Shown one piece after another: positions 21,905-33,594 of a stretch of DNA of 64,000 nt. Under the pieces are notes generated by a model that made no database searches, had not been told where the DNA came from, and saw only the letters and a list, made by a program, of their open reading frames with translations. This stretch comes from Euphorbia lathyris. Its lineage: Eukaryota; Streptophyta; Magnoliopsida; Malpighiales; Euphorbiaceae. The stretch's first letter is position 1; each line of letters starts with the position of its first letter. The DNA lies in assembly GCF_963576675.1 (NCBI RefSeq), contig NC_088916.1, positions 24,217,501 through 24,281,500 on the forward strand, written 5' to 3'. The translations under genes and the position numbers were made by a program.

Positions 21905-24090
21905 TCTAAGGATTGGGCGCCCATCAAGCAAATAAGAGATATGGAGTCCTATAGAAGACCCATTTATAAAGAAGGGAAAGCAAATTCAAGTATTGAGAAA
22001 TAGAAAAAGACAAGAGTAAGGAGGTTTAGACTATGGGTTATTATGTACAAACTTATAATAGAGTTATTAGAGGGAAGCAAGTAGTCTGATTGCAAAGAGA
22101 AGCACGAAATGAGCTTGTAGCACATTCAAACTTAGTTAAAGACTGCCAATCATTTCTATTAAATTCATTCATTCATTCTGTACAAATTCATTTAAATTTT
22201 GATTTAAATGAACTCTCATTTTTTATCTTCATAATCAAAACGTGTCTCGAGAAATATCATAATAAGGTAAAATTACCCTTTTAATTTATATGACTTAAAA
22301 AAATGCATACATTTTAAATCATGAAGTACAATATGAAAGGTTAAAGTGTAGTTTGAAATCAATTTGGGCGAGGCCCCATCAAGCAAATAATAGAAACAGT
22401 ACAACATGAAAGTTTGAGTTTGAAATAGTGCAAAGTGTAGTGCGAATTCAATTTGGGTTAGGCCCATCAAGCAAAAAAAAAAAACAACAGAAATAGTCTG
22501 AAATCAATTTGAGCAAGGTCCATCAAGCAAATAAGAGAAATAGAGTCCAACAGAAAGCTAAATTATATAAAAAAAAAGGGAAAGCAGATTCAAGTAATGA
22601 GAAATTGAAAAAGACAAGAGTCGGGAGGTTTAGACTATGAGTTATTATGTACAAAGTTGTAATATAGTTATTAGAGGGAAGCAAGCAGTCAGTCTGATTG
22701 CAAAGAGAAGCAAGAAATGAGCTTGTAACATATTCATACTTAGTTAAAGACTCCAATCATTGCTATTAATTATTTCATTCTGTACAAATTGATTTAAATG
22801 AACTCTGATTTTTTTTATCTTCATAATCAAAACGTGTTTCGAGCAATATAATACTAAGGTAAAATTACCCTTTTAATTTATACGACTTAAAAAAATGCAT
22901 ACGTTTTAAATCGTGAAGTATAATATCAAAGGTTAACGTGTAGTTTCAAATCAATTTGGGCCAGGCCACATCAAACAAATAATAGAGAAACAGTACAACA
23001 TGAAAATTTGGGTTTGAAATAGTGCAAAGTGTAGTGCGAATTCAACTTAGGCTAGGCCCATCAAGCAAAAAAAAAAAACAACAACAATAGAAATAGTTTG
23101 AAATCAATTTGGGCGAGACCCATCAAGCAAATAAGAGAAATAGATTCCAACAGAAGGTCCATTTAAAAAAAGATATAAACAACACAAATTCGTAGTAGAA
23201 CTAATGTAAATATTGATGATATTTTAGGTATATTTTGGGCTTAACAAAAGAGAAGAGAGAAAAAGAAAAGAAGAAAGAGAAATTCAAGAGATAGGGAAGA
23301 TGGTATAATTGATTTTTATTTTGTATTTTGGGGTTTGTTTGTTATAATTAGATAATAAGGGAGGGTTAATTTATAAAATAAATAAATATAAGGACCAAAT
23401 TAACTCTATTCCCTTTGACTTTTAACACCGTTAGTCAATTTGGTATGTGTATACTAACAGAATGAACCTCAAGGTACCATTTTATAAACTTTTAAACTAC
23501 AAGGGTGTCGATCGAAAACATGTGTAACCACAAAGTTTATTTTTGTACTTTTCCTAAAAAAAAATAACAACAGAAATAGTGTGAAATCAATTTGGGCAAG
23601 ACCCATCAAGCAAATAAGAGATATGGAGTCCAACAGAAGGCCCATTTGTAAAGAAGGGAAAGCAAATTCAAGTATTGAGAAATAGAAAAAGACAAGAGTA
23701 AGGAGGTTTAGACTATGAATTATTTTGTACAAACTTATAATAGAGTTATTAGAGGGAAGCAAGCTGATTGCAAAGAGAAGCAAGAAATGAGCTTGTAGCA
23801 CATTCAAACTTAGTTAAAGACTGTCAATCATTTCTATTAAATTCATTCATTCTGTACAAATTCATTTAAATTTTGATTTAAATGGACTCTCATTTTTTAT
23901 CTCCATAATTAAAACGTGTCTCGAGCAATATCATGCTAAAGGTTAAAGTGTAGTTTGAAATCAATTTGGGCCAGACCCCATCAAACAAATAATAGAGAAA
24001 CAGTCCGTCAAGCAAAAAAAAAACAAGTGGAATAGTCTGAATTCAATTTGGGCTAGGCCCATCAAGCAAATAATAGAAATAGTTCAACAA
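21905..24090 (-). repeat. Inverted array of the 0.6-kb monomers
   Basis: The same monomers as in 16245-19135, now on the minus strand; monomer starts (complement of GCTTGATGGGCC) lie near 22472, 23067 and 24068. The third unit is enlarged by an inserted arm of the inverted-repeat element (about 23160-23556). A further small piece, about 80 bp, stands at 24485-24562. Together with the plus array this makes a large inverted arrangement around Copia B. Confidence 0.85.
23160..23556 (+). mobile_element. Lone arm of the long inverted-repeat element
   Basis: 23218-23556 is closely similar to the right arm at about 9890-10234, including the outer 60 bases missing from the left arm there. No second arm is nearby. 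As at 10234, the outer end lies beside a homopolymer run and monomer sequence. Confidence 0.7.
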
Positions 24091-24208
24091 AAGGTTCATT
24101 CAAAAGCAATTAAGATCGTCAATAATTCCTATGAATTTCAAACTCAAACTCAAAGGCCGGAAAAATCAAGCATTAATTGTTATAGCGAATATATTGCTTA
24201 AGGAATAC

Positions 24209-25300
24209 ATAAATCTAAGGCTGGCAGCAGATTAACTCTACTATTTTTTTCTTTTTCTTTTTTTGTTTGAAATACACATATTGCTCAAAGGATTGGTTGT
24301 CTAGTTTATCTTAAATACTTGAACAAGTAAATGGTACAAAAATGAGCATCTAAAATGCGGTTGGTTCATGTTTATTTATTTCCCCAAAAGCAACAAAAAT
24401 TGCAAGTTCAGAACCACAACAAGACATGAAATCAATAAAATTAGATGTGATGCCATTCATATTCATATTCATGGCCACGCACATATTATTGCATATGTTT
24501 TAAATCGTGAAGTATAATATTAAAGGTTATAGTGTATTATGAAATCAATTAGGGCCAGGCCCATCCACGCGGGACGTAGCTCGTAGGCGCGGGGCGTAGC
24601 TCGTAGGCGCGGGGCGTGTCGGACCTGGAGAATACTTCCTCCCCAAGTTCTTCTTGTTGAGGACAAGATCTGCCACCTTCTTTATTACTGTTTTGCCACT
24701 CTACTATTTACCTCTTTGCCATTGAACTTATTTACCATAATATCTATCTTTATGCTTTTCCTATTTTACCCCTAGGGCACTTTAGTTGTTGGTAACCCTA
24801 GGGGTGACCTTTTAGTCTTTATCTTTTATTTGGAAGGAGTATATATTCTCCATCTTTTGTAATGTTGGCAACCTTTTTGATGAATATTATATTTTGAAGC
24901 TTCTATTGGAGCAAGGATTCATTCCTTTTGGGTTTATTCAACCTTCAAGTTAAGCTTGAGAAGTTTGTAATCTTTGTTGGTTTAAGATTAAAACCTTCAG
25001 TTGATTTTAATCTACATCACTAAGGCTGGCAGCAGATTAACTCTACTCTTTTTTTCTTTTTCTTTTTTTGTTTGAAATACACATATTGCTCAAAGGATTG
25101 GTTGTCTAGTTTATCTTAAATACTTGAACAAGTAAATGGTACAAAAATGAGCATCTAAAATGCGGTTGGTTCATGTTTATTTATTTCCCCAAAAGCAATA
25201 AAAATTGCAAGTTCAGAACCACAACAAGACATGAAATCAATAAAATTAGATGTGATGCCATTCATATTCATATTCATGGCCACGCACATATTATTGCTAT
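24209..25300. repeat. Near-identical 281-bp direct repeats around a 530-bp segment
   Basis: 24209-24489 and 25020-25300 (from CTAAGGCTGGCAGCAG to CACATATTATTGC) differ at only a few positions by eye. Between them lie a monomer fragment (24485-24562), two and a half copies of a 20-bp GC-rich repeat (GCGCGGGGCGTAGCTCGTAG, 24563-24616) and an LTR-like 24617-25019 (TGTCGG...CATCA with TATATATTC at about 24840). The repeats do not have TG...CA ends, so they are more like a recent duplication than LTRs. Confidence 0.65.
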
Positions 25301-25418
25301 ATCAGCTAAAAGAAAATGAATCTTATATAATTGAACCAAATGGAACTTTGCTGCAACATATTATTGTTATATATCAGCTAAAAGAAAATGAATCTTATAT
25401 AATTGAAACTTTAACTTG
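25284..25418. repeat. Tandem duplication of about 75 bp
   Basis: The phrase from CACATATTATTGCTATATCAGC to CTTATATAATTGAA occurs at about 25284-25335 and again at 25357-25408, with a small spacer. No gene. Confidence 0.6.
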
Positions 25419-25507
25419 AGGACATCCCTAGTAAAATAAATGATCCAAATGAGTAATAGTAATATAATTGAAACTTTAATATCTCAAACCCATCAAGCAA
25501 AACAAAT

Positions 25508-26191
25508 CTATTGCTGCAGGCTCTTCATGAAGTTCGGACATTCGAAAAACGAATGTTTTCCGAACTCTTTGCAAGTAAGGCACTTTTCTGGCATATCCAC
25601 ATACTCAACTTTCACTATCCATTCATCCCCATCATCATCCATAACTGTTATAAAATCCATAATATCATCTCCCATACTCACGTCAACGCATACTTTTACA
25701 TAATCAAGCCAACATGTATCATCATCAGCAGCATTTGTACCATATAAAGGTTTTCCAATGGCACTAACAATGTAACTCAATCCTTTTATAGTCCTGTATT
25801 CCATTGGAATACCTCTCAGCTTCACCCAAACGGGAACTCTCGAGTTATCAAGTTCCCATAGTTTCATCTTTGGTTGCCACTTTCTCAGCACCAATTGCTT
25901 TTCTCCCATATACCACGGTCCAGATTCCACTGCCCAATCTCTTCCCTTTTCATTTGGAAATTTAAAAACATAAACTCCATTTTCGAATTTGCTTACTTCT
26001 ATTCTTCCTTCCTTTCCCCAGGATTTATTTGCCATCTCCAGTACTTGGCTCATGTCTATTAAGGATTTCCCCAACAATTGCCCCACTAGGCATAGCTCAT
26101 TAATCTCTTTTTCACTCGAGCAGCCAACCCCTTTACTGACATTATCACCCAACGTGTTCTCAGCCTGGTTGATTTCCCTTGAATTGTACAT
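25508..26191 (-). CDS. DUF4283-type protein with zinc knuckle (LINE ORF1-like)
   Basis: ATG at 26189-26191, 227 codons. The frame is also open some way upstream (to a TGA near 26285) without another ATG. Residues about 60-150 have the plant DUF4283 pattern (VYVFKFPNEKGRDWAVESGP, WQPKMKLWELDNSRVPVWVK, LRGIPMEY). A C-terminal knuckle follows (CLTCKEFGKHSFFEC), with one residue more than usual before the His. Such proteins are the first ORF of many plant LINEs and probably bind RNA. No endonuclease-RT follows, so it is a displaced or truncated copy. The four-copy tandem repeat lies just upstream of it. Confidence 0.65.
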   Translation of the reverse strand: MYNSREINQAENTLGDNVSKGVGCSSEKEINELCLVGQLLGKSLIDMSQVLEMANKSWGKEGRIEVSKFENGVYVFKFPNEKGRDWAVESGPWYMGEKQLVLRKWQPKMKLWELDNSRVPVWVKLRGIPMEYRTIKGLSYIVSAIGKPLYGTNAADDDTCWLDYVKVCVDVSMGDDIMDFITVMDDDGDEWIVKVEYVDMPEKCLTCKEFGKHSFFECPNFMKSLQQ

Positions 26192-26442
26192 GTTACCCAG
26201 ATCCTCTATGCCTTGTGATTCAGTTGCAACATCACCAATTGCATTTCCATATGTCCGCTTATTTTTACCCCCTTCAAGCTCGATTCACTTGACTTGCTCA
26301 TGTCCCCGACGCCGGTGCCGCTCACATCCTGACAATAAGCACCAAACGAATGTAAACATGACTACTTATCAAATTATGATGTACAGAAAAAATGAAACAG
26401 ACACAGAAATTGATACCACAAACCTTATTTTAAGAAAAAATA
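26192..26442. other. Upstream sequence of the DUF4283 ORF
   Basis: The first 100 bases (to about 26290) still look coding on the minus strand. From about 26320 it is AT-rich and leads into the tandem repeats. No promoter was fixed. Confidence 0.35.
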
Positions 26443-27230
26443 AAAATTAGCTACAATGCAAACGGAAAAGAAACCCAAACACTAACCAAGAAGAGTCCTC
26501 TAACAGGTGTTCTTCTAGTATGCACACCAGAACCATCCATCTTTATCACAAAATATGCAATAACTAGTAAATGAAAGCTTGTATCCAAGAACAAGAACGA
26601 TAGAGGACAAGAACATGAAAGCTTGTATCCAAGAAAATTAGCTACAAAACAGTAATGCAAACGGAAAAGAAACCCAAACACTAACCAAGAAGAGTCGGTG
26701 TTCTTCTCACACCAGAACCATCCATCTTTATCACAAAATATGCAATAACTAGTAAATGAAAGCTTGTATCGAAGAACAAGAACATGAAAGCTTGTATCCA
26801 AGAACTAGAACAAGAACAATAAAAATTAGCTACAAAACAGTAATGCAAACGGAAAAGAAACCGAAACACTAACCAAGAAGAGTCCTTGTGCAACATTAGT
26901 ACTAACAGGTACACCAGAACCATCCATCTTTATCACAAAATATGCAATAACTGAGAATAACTATAGTAAATGAAAGCTTGTATCGAAGAACAAGAACAAT
27001 AGAGGACAAGAACATGAAAGCTTGTATCCAAGAACAATAAAAATTAGCTACAAAACATTAATGCAAACGGAAAAGAAACCGAAACACTAACCAAGAAGAG
27101 TCCTTGTGCAACATCAGTACTAACAGGTGTTCTTCTCACACCAGAACCATCCATCTTTATATTTTGACTAAGAATAACTAGTAAATGAAAGCTTTTGTAT
27201 CGAAGAACAACAACAATAGAGGGGTTAGAA
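26443..27230. repeat. Four-copy tandem repeat, unit about 190-220 bp
   Basis: Units start with AAAATTAGCTACAA near 26443, 26634, 26821 and 27040. Each includes GCAAACGGAAAAGAAACC, ACCAAGAAGAGTC, CCAGAACCATCCATCTTTAT and ATGAAAGCTTGTATC, and the last phrase is itself doubled in some units. Length differences come from small internal gains and losses. Short minus-strand ORFs across it are by-products of the repetition. Confidence 0.8.
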
Positions 27231-28614
27231 AAGGCTCTTTTATATTATTAGTAATTAATTATAGGTATTTATATAATTAAAAGGTAGAAATCTAAACGGT
27301 TTTTCCTAAAATCATCTTATTTAACCTAAATCCTTTTGGAAATTTAAAATCCTTCTTTACTAGTTCCAATTAAACATATTATGTTAATTGGATTCCAAAT
27401 CCAAAATTCCATAACAAATGATGTTTAATTGGATTTGATTTATTTTATTTCCTTATTAGTTTTAATTAAAATATCATGTTATTTTAATTATAAGTCCAAA
27501 CTTCCATAACAATCATGTTTAATCACATCTAATTTATTTTCCTTCCTTACCAGTTCCAATTAAACATTTATGTTAATTGGATTCCAAATCCAATTAATAT
27601 AAAGGATAAAGTACAATAAAATTTGTGGTTTATCCTATTTTGTAAATAGAGGTTACAAAACAAAGTATTTGAACTTACACGATTAAGTTCCAATGATAAC
27701 AAAGAATGTTTTTATTTTTTATTAAATTGCATTTACGTATTGACAAAACGCAGACTCCAAAATCGAATTGCAACTTTGTAAATAAGGAAAACTAATAAAT
27801 TTGAGAAATTGAATACAAAAAAAAAATAAGGCTCAATTTGAGAAATTGAATAAGCCGAGGGAGCAAAAAAACATTACAGGGTTAAATTGAACAAAATTCA
27901 GATTATGGGGGTTGAATTGCAATGCCTTAATTGAATATGATTTAAACAATTAGGATGATTTTATAAAATGGGCTGATTCAGTTAAAACAATAGGGTCAAT
28001 GTATGAAGGCGAAGGTATTATCCTATTTGCAATAGATGTACGTGGTTTAAAAGTTTACAAACAGATGTATATGATATGTTTTTTTTTTTACAAAACAAAG
28101 TAATTGAAATTACACGTTGTTCTAATGATAACAAACAACATTTTTTTTATTAAATTGCAGTTACATATTGACAAAACGCATACTCCAAAACTGAATCGAA
28201 CTGTGTAAATAAGGAAAGCTAATAAATCTACACATATTAACTATTTGACTAGTGACTAGTGACTATTTACATCTATTCGCATTGTAATATCCTACTCAGA
28301 GACCCTCATCGAACTTAGAGACCCCCAAAACCCCCCATCACTTGAAGTTTGGAGAGCGTCGGGCGTTGGGAAGGCGGCACATGAGGTGTTACCTAGTGTA
28401 TGCACGGAGTCGATTTTTACTAAGATGCTCGAAATAATTTTAGGGTTTTCTGTGATTTTTAATTTATTTTTGGATGCACAGAATAATTGATATTAAAGTA
28501 ATTATGTTTCTTTAATTCTTTTTAATATGTAAAATATATTTATACCCAAAATATTATATAAATTAAAATTAAATTATATAAAATAAAACTTTTTCCAAAT
28601 TCTAAATATTAAAT
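27231..28614. other. AT-rich intergenic DNA with dispersed repeats
   Basis: No gene seen. About 140 bp at 27655-27800 recurs directly at 28085-28235 (TTACAAAACAAAGTA to AATAAGGAAA). The stretch 27825-28012 (GGCTCAATTTGAGAAATTG onward) recurs at 30722-30930. TTAATTGGATTCCAAATCC is repeated at about 27384 and 27573. 28290-28450 is less AT-rich, but nothing in it was recognised. Confidence 0.6.
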
Positions 28615-30195
28615 TTATAGAGACCTGTCATCATCCAAGATCAGAGACGAAATGAACAACGGAGGAGAAAAAAAGGTTGAGAGACCCAACATCCTTGAAT
28701 GACCTTCAACCGCAAGACGGTCCGCCACTCGATTTTGCTCCCTATAAATATGTGCGAAGCTAAGAAAATCAAAGGAGGAGCCAATCCTTCTAATGCCTTT
28801 GATTAAATTTTGGCTATTCCAGCAAATAGAATTGTTTTCTGATATCATTTTGACCGCTTCAAGGTTATCAGACTCCACTAGAAGCTTTTTCACCCCAGAC
28901 TTTTTGCTAGTTTAAGGCCAGAAAAAATCCTCCAAAGCTCTGCAGAGAAAGACGAACCTATTTCCAAATTCTGAGAGAAACCAGAGACCCAACCGCCACC
29001 ATCATCTCTTAGAACCCCTCCTGCGGCAATTCTCCCGTCCTTTAGACAGGAGCCATCCGTGTTAAGCTTAACCACACCTTCACTAGGCTTACACCAGCCT
29101 AAGAGATGGACCTCCTTCCTCTGAATAGCCCTAGCCAAGGGATCCTCACCGAAGCTATCAACCAAGACATTAGGCAAAACAACCGTTTTCCTCCAAAAAT
29201 CTCCTCATTTCTCCATCTCCAAATCTGATAGCATACCACCACAAATAAGAGAACACCTTGATTCAACTAAGCCAGAAGTTTTCCATTAATCCCATCCAAA
29301 AACCACTCATGCTCAGAGTGGGCTAAAAAAGAAGATAACGCCTATATAGGAAGAACTTTCCTCCAAACCTCTTTACTTTTCTCACGGTCTCTGAGAGCAT
29401 GGAACAAAGTTTCTTCACGACCTCTGCATCTTCCACAAGCTCCAGACTCCACCAAATGTCTTCTTTTCCTATCAGAATTAGTAAGCAACCTATTTTTGGC
29501 CCCCAGCCACATGAAGCTTCTAATACGGTATGACACTTTTAAGGCCCAAATCGTCTTCCACACCCCCTGGGTTCGAAGTATCCAACTCCTGATAGAAAGC
29601 CTGAAAAGCCGATTTACAATAATAGGCCCAGTTGTTCGTCAAAGAACAATAGTAACTATCCCTGTCTTCTAATTTACTACTAATCTGAACTCCTCTAATT
29701 CTCAGGAGCGATTCCAGACTGAGGTAAGAATCAAATTTAGACCAAATCCAATCACCCTCAGAATCCACCACATCTGCAATCCTCTAGTTTTGAATTTCTA
29801 AAGGCGGTAAAGACTCACAAACTTCCAATAATGGCTTTTTGCCAATCCAACTATCATTCCAGAAGCTGATGGATCTACCATTCTCCACATTCCACCCAAT
29901 CCCTGAACAAAACTCAGCACAAACCGCACCAATGCCTTTCCAAAGAAAGGAACAATTAACCACTCTATCCTTAGGACCCCCAAAGACCTTATTCTTTCGA
30001 TATTTCCCGCATAATAGTTGAACCCAAAGAACTCAAGGAAGTTGCCACATACGCCACAGAAGTTTCATTAATAAAACTTTATTATTATCTCTGGCTTTCC
30101 TAATGCCCAGACCTCCCATATCCTTAGGTTGACAAACCTAATTCCAAGGCACTAGGTGAATCTTCCTCCCCTCTTCAGCTTCCCCCCACAGGAAC
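28615..30195 (-). pseudogene. LINE relic: end of RT region and RNase H
   Basis: On the minus strand it parallels the intact LINE at 37422-40356 from about the RT thumb onward. Pieces are 29520-30195 (thumb and linker), 29342-29563 (zinc-finger region RIRSFMWLGAKNRLLTNSD, CGRCRG), 28890-29177 (RNase H start VVKLNTDGSCLKDG) and 28615-28893 (RNase H end VESDNLEAVKMI, YREQNRVADRLA). Stops and frameshifts separate them, and no poly(A) tail or target duplication is visible. An old, 5'-truncated copy of the same LINE family. Confidence 0.85.
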
Positions 30196-31136
30196 CGACG
30201 ATTAATTTACATATTGTAATTAATGTGATTGTAATTAATTGATTATTAATTTATGATAGATAATCAAAAATTATTTTAAAAAAATTTATATATCGTCTGT
30301 TGCGTATAACTGTGTGACTGCAGTTAAGGGTGAGCAAAAAGTCCAAAAATCGATTATTGGTTCTGTTATTTTAATATTTTGATTCGGTTCGGTTGATAAA
30401 TTTTCCTTGTTCGGTTATTGATTTGGTTATTTCAAAAAAATATGGGTCTAACCAAAAACCAAACCAAATTTATGTTTAAATAAAAAAAATATATAATTTT
30501 ACTTATTTATTTATTCTTCATACTTCAATTTGTACAAAAAGTTCAAACTTTTAGTTTTAAACATTATTGAATTGAATTAATCTTTAAGAAAACATTATTG
30601 AATTTATTTATAATATAGGAGGTATTTGGTTAATCGATTAATCATTGAGTAATTAATTTTTCGGTTCCCCAATTTTTAAAAAAAATGAGAATTACATGGG
30701 GAAACAAAATTAATACAAAAAATAGGGCTCAATTTGAGAAATTGAATAAGCTAAATGGGCAAAAAAAAATTAACATTTGAGGGCTAAATTGAACCAAATT
30801 CAAATTATGGGGGTTGAATTAAAATATGGAGGGACTTAATTGAATATGATTTAAACAATTAGGATGATTTTATAAAATGGAAAGACTAAATTGATTCAAT
30901 TAAAACAAGAGGGGTCAATCTATGAAGGCGGAGGAATTAAATTACATAAATTGAAGCAAGCAACGACAAATCTAAAAAATGTTAAGACATAAATTGAAGC
31001 AATTACAACAAACAGGATCGATTTCTAAATACAAAAGGGATAAATTGAAATAATTGAAATAATCGAGGTCAAAATATAAACACGGAGCGATGTTACTGAA
31101 TAAGAATGGCAATCGACATGGTCAATATATAAAAGG
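30196..31136. other. AT-rich DNA with hAT-like and dispersed repeat pieces
   Basis: No gene. 30325-30480 begins AAGGGTGAGCAAAA and continues with CGGTTCGGTT-type repeats, like the end of a small hAT element (compare 50333). 30722-30930 is the second copy of the repeat at 27825-28012. The rest is simple AT-rich sequence. Confidence 0.5.
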
Positions 31137-31207
31137 TAAAAAGCATCATTAGGTCTCTGATCTTTCATTTTTTGGTTCATTAAGCCCCTGATTATTTATT
31201 TGGATAC
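31137..31207. mobile_element. Left half of a small inverted-repeat MITE (Gypsy target)
   Basis: The phrase GATCTTTCATTTTTTGGTTC with its flanks recurs inverted at about 50270-50325. Removing the Gypsy element (31208-50206) and one GATAC rejoins a MITE of roughly 190 bp whose two ends are complementary over about 55 bp. Class unknown. Confidence 0.65.
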
Positions 31208-33594
31208 GGTTGGTGATATTTTCGAAATATCCCAATTTTCAACCTTGATACGCGTTTGCGGAGATTAAAAATGGTAAAAATAATGCGGGCGTGCCAGAGA
31301 AGCTATTTTTCAAAGGATAAAATGGTAATTGAATACAGTAAATAAATAAAATGCGCCTAAATTACTTGAATTCTAAACGAAAAGCGATTGACGACCGTTA
31401 CAAGGACTGAAAATAAAAACAACGGTCTTGGGCCCCGACGTTACTTGACAGGTCGGTCGGAAAAAACAATTTTTAAATATAAGTACCAAAAATAAAGTAA
31501 TAAAACGACACAAAAATATAACTTTTTTAATTTTCTTTTATATTTTTATTGATTTTGTAAATATTTTTCAATGTTTTTTTTGTTACAAATAATAATAAGG
31601 CATGAAAATTACAACTTAAAAAGAAATAATAACTTTAAAGCTAGAAATGTAAATAAATCATGAAAACCAAATACATACGCGATGAAATAAAACTAAACCA
31701 ATCTCTTTGATGTCGTTGGGATGTGTGGAATTAAGGACTGGAACTCCGGAAAATCGGCTCGAGGGCTGTTGCGTTGTCCGGGTAATTCTGGGTGAATTCG
31801 GAGTAGTTCAGAGAGTTTAGGGACTTGAGCAGAAATTTACCACCAAGCTAATAAATCATCAGCACTTTGTGGAACAAAACAGTTATTCTGTGGGACTTTC
31901 GGACTCAATTTCGGGAGCTGTAGAGGTTGGATTATAACGAAACGAAGGCTAGTATTTAAAGTTAGTGTGGAAAAGAAGGGTTTAGAACTGGAATTTCAGA
32001 AAAAGATCAAGTAAATGAGTCAGAATAAATTATTAAAAATTGGGTGACAGAATAATTGTTTGATGGTTGAAAAACCAAAAGCTTAATTCTGTTTCGTGGA
32101 TGGTACTTTATGGACGATTAAGAAAGCTATAAGGTGTCGTTTTTTACGAAATAAAAACTGATAATTGAAGAATTGATGTCAATAAAGAGATTAAAATTAA
32201 TTTGGGCTAAAATGATCAGCTAACGAACTCTAAATAAAATTTGGAAAACGGCTCACCAGAAAAGTTGTTTGATGAATTTTTCAATGATGAAAAACTCAAA
32301 AGCTTGTTTCCGGGTCTTTTTAATTGATTGAGATCAATAAAAAGTTTCTAAATATGATTTGGAATAGGTGTGTAAACTAAGAATGACTCGAAAATGGGGT
32401 TTCGGTGATCTTTGCTTCACGGAAAATGCTTGAAGCTTTGAAGAATATAACAATGGCGAAATTTGATTTAGACTAAGAAAGCTTGAACTGAGGATTGGGT
32501 GATGATTTTACTGACTTAACTAAGAGATTCCAAGAAACGGTTTGAAAATTGGTTGATTAAACTAAGTGAATTTCAGATTTGAAGTTTCTGAAAATTGGAA
32601 GCTTTTCTGAGGAACTGAAGATTAAAGAACTAATTCTGGGAATTGAGACATTGTTTAGACTAATTAGATGTTATCTCTTTCTGTCATATCTTTAGAGAGC
32701 AGAACAGGGTGGCAGATCGTCTGGCGGCTGCAGGTCATGAAGGAAGTTGGGGAGTCACTAATTATCCTTCTCCTCCGGCCTGTCTTTCCTCGATCCTTCT
32801 GGAGGATGTGGTGGGGGTTAGCTTTCCAAGGCTGATCCCGGGTTAGTTTTTGTTTTGTTTGCTTTTTTTTTTCTTATTCTTACCAAAAAAAAAATGCTAA
32901 AGAACGATTTCTACGAATCTAAGGATTGATAAAAAGGCTGATTTTGGTAAAGATTTTGAGAGAAAAATTGAGTTGTATGTGTTTGATTGATTTTGAGTGG
33001 GCAATGGAATGAAAGAGTTGATCTCTATTTATAGGATTTTGGATAACAAATCCCATGTTAGTGGCCCTTGAATTTCTCACCCATGATCCCATTACCTTCC
33101 CATAAGTTGAAGAAAGAAAATGGCTGAGTTGGGAGTTGGAAGAATGGAGGTAATACCGTGAAATACGTTCCTGTAATGTGTAGACATATTCAAACCCGTT
33201 TTTCAGCACTGCTTCTCTTTGAAAAATTCTACCGGCTTCGTTTTAGCTCGGTTTTGCTCCGTTTTTTACATTCCGGAAAGCTAACATCCCGAACTTTCTG
33301 AAAAAATTAATAACTGTCTGATATCTTGATGCTTCATGGTCCGTATTCATTATCGAAGTTGCTAGACGGGTTACTGAAATATGGTGCAAATTTGCGCCTG
33401 ATTTTTATTATTTCTTTTTCTTTTCTTTTCTTTTTATTTCTGTTTTCTTTTTTTATAATAATCTTTTGATATTATTTTCTATTTTTTATCACATTTTTAT
33501 TTTGTTGCAAAATGAATTTAATTAAAATAAAATAACTGTAGAGTAAAAATTAGAACCTATGCTAAAACACAAAAAATTAAATTAGCCCCCAACA
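31208..33594 (-). mobile_element. Tat-like Gypsy 3' LTR
   Basis: On the minus strand it starts TGTTGGGGGCTAATTT (33594) and ends at 31208. It is about 2.16 kb without the LINE tail at 32665-32893. It is homologous along its length to 43173-50206 (Copia C removed), with scattered differences that indicate an older insertion than Copia C or D. The TATA box on the minus strand (CTATAAATAG) is at 33025-33034. The ORF-like stretch at 32919-33209 is part of the LTR. Confidence 0.88.
32665..32893 (+). mobile_element. Strongly 5'-truncated LINE, 3' tail only
   Basis: Present in this LTR and absent from its partner at about 44624, where TTAGATGCTAAAG runs through. It encodes the end of RNase H (FREQNRVADRLAAAGHEG, PRLIPG then stop), as in the LINE at 37471, then a T-rich 3' UTR and an A-tail at 32884-32893. 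The target duplication seems very short (ATG), which is unusual for a LINE and may be incomplete. Confidence 0.85.

Noticed and set aside
19260..24090. Copia B as cause of the inversion between the two monomer arrays
   Set aside because: No 3' LTR or matching breakpoints on both sides; the sequence does not show the mechanism.
24617..25019. Solo LTR (TGTCGG...CATCA)
   Set aside because: TG...CA ends and a TATA box exist, but no matching flanking duplication; kept only as LTR-like.
26443..27230. CRISPR-like or satellite array
   Set aside because: Units of about 200 bp without constant short repeats and spacers; a plant nuclear context.
32919..33209. 96-codon minus-strand ORF, with a similar one at 49580-49828
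   Set aside because: Both are the same part of the two Gypsy LTRs. Conservation comes from LTR duplication; no protein motif is seen.
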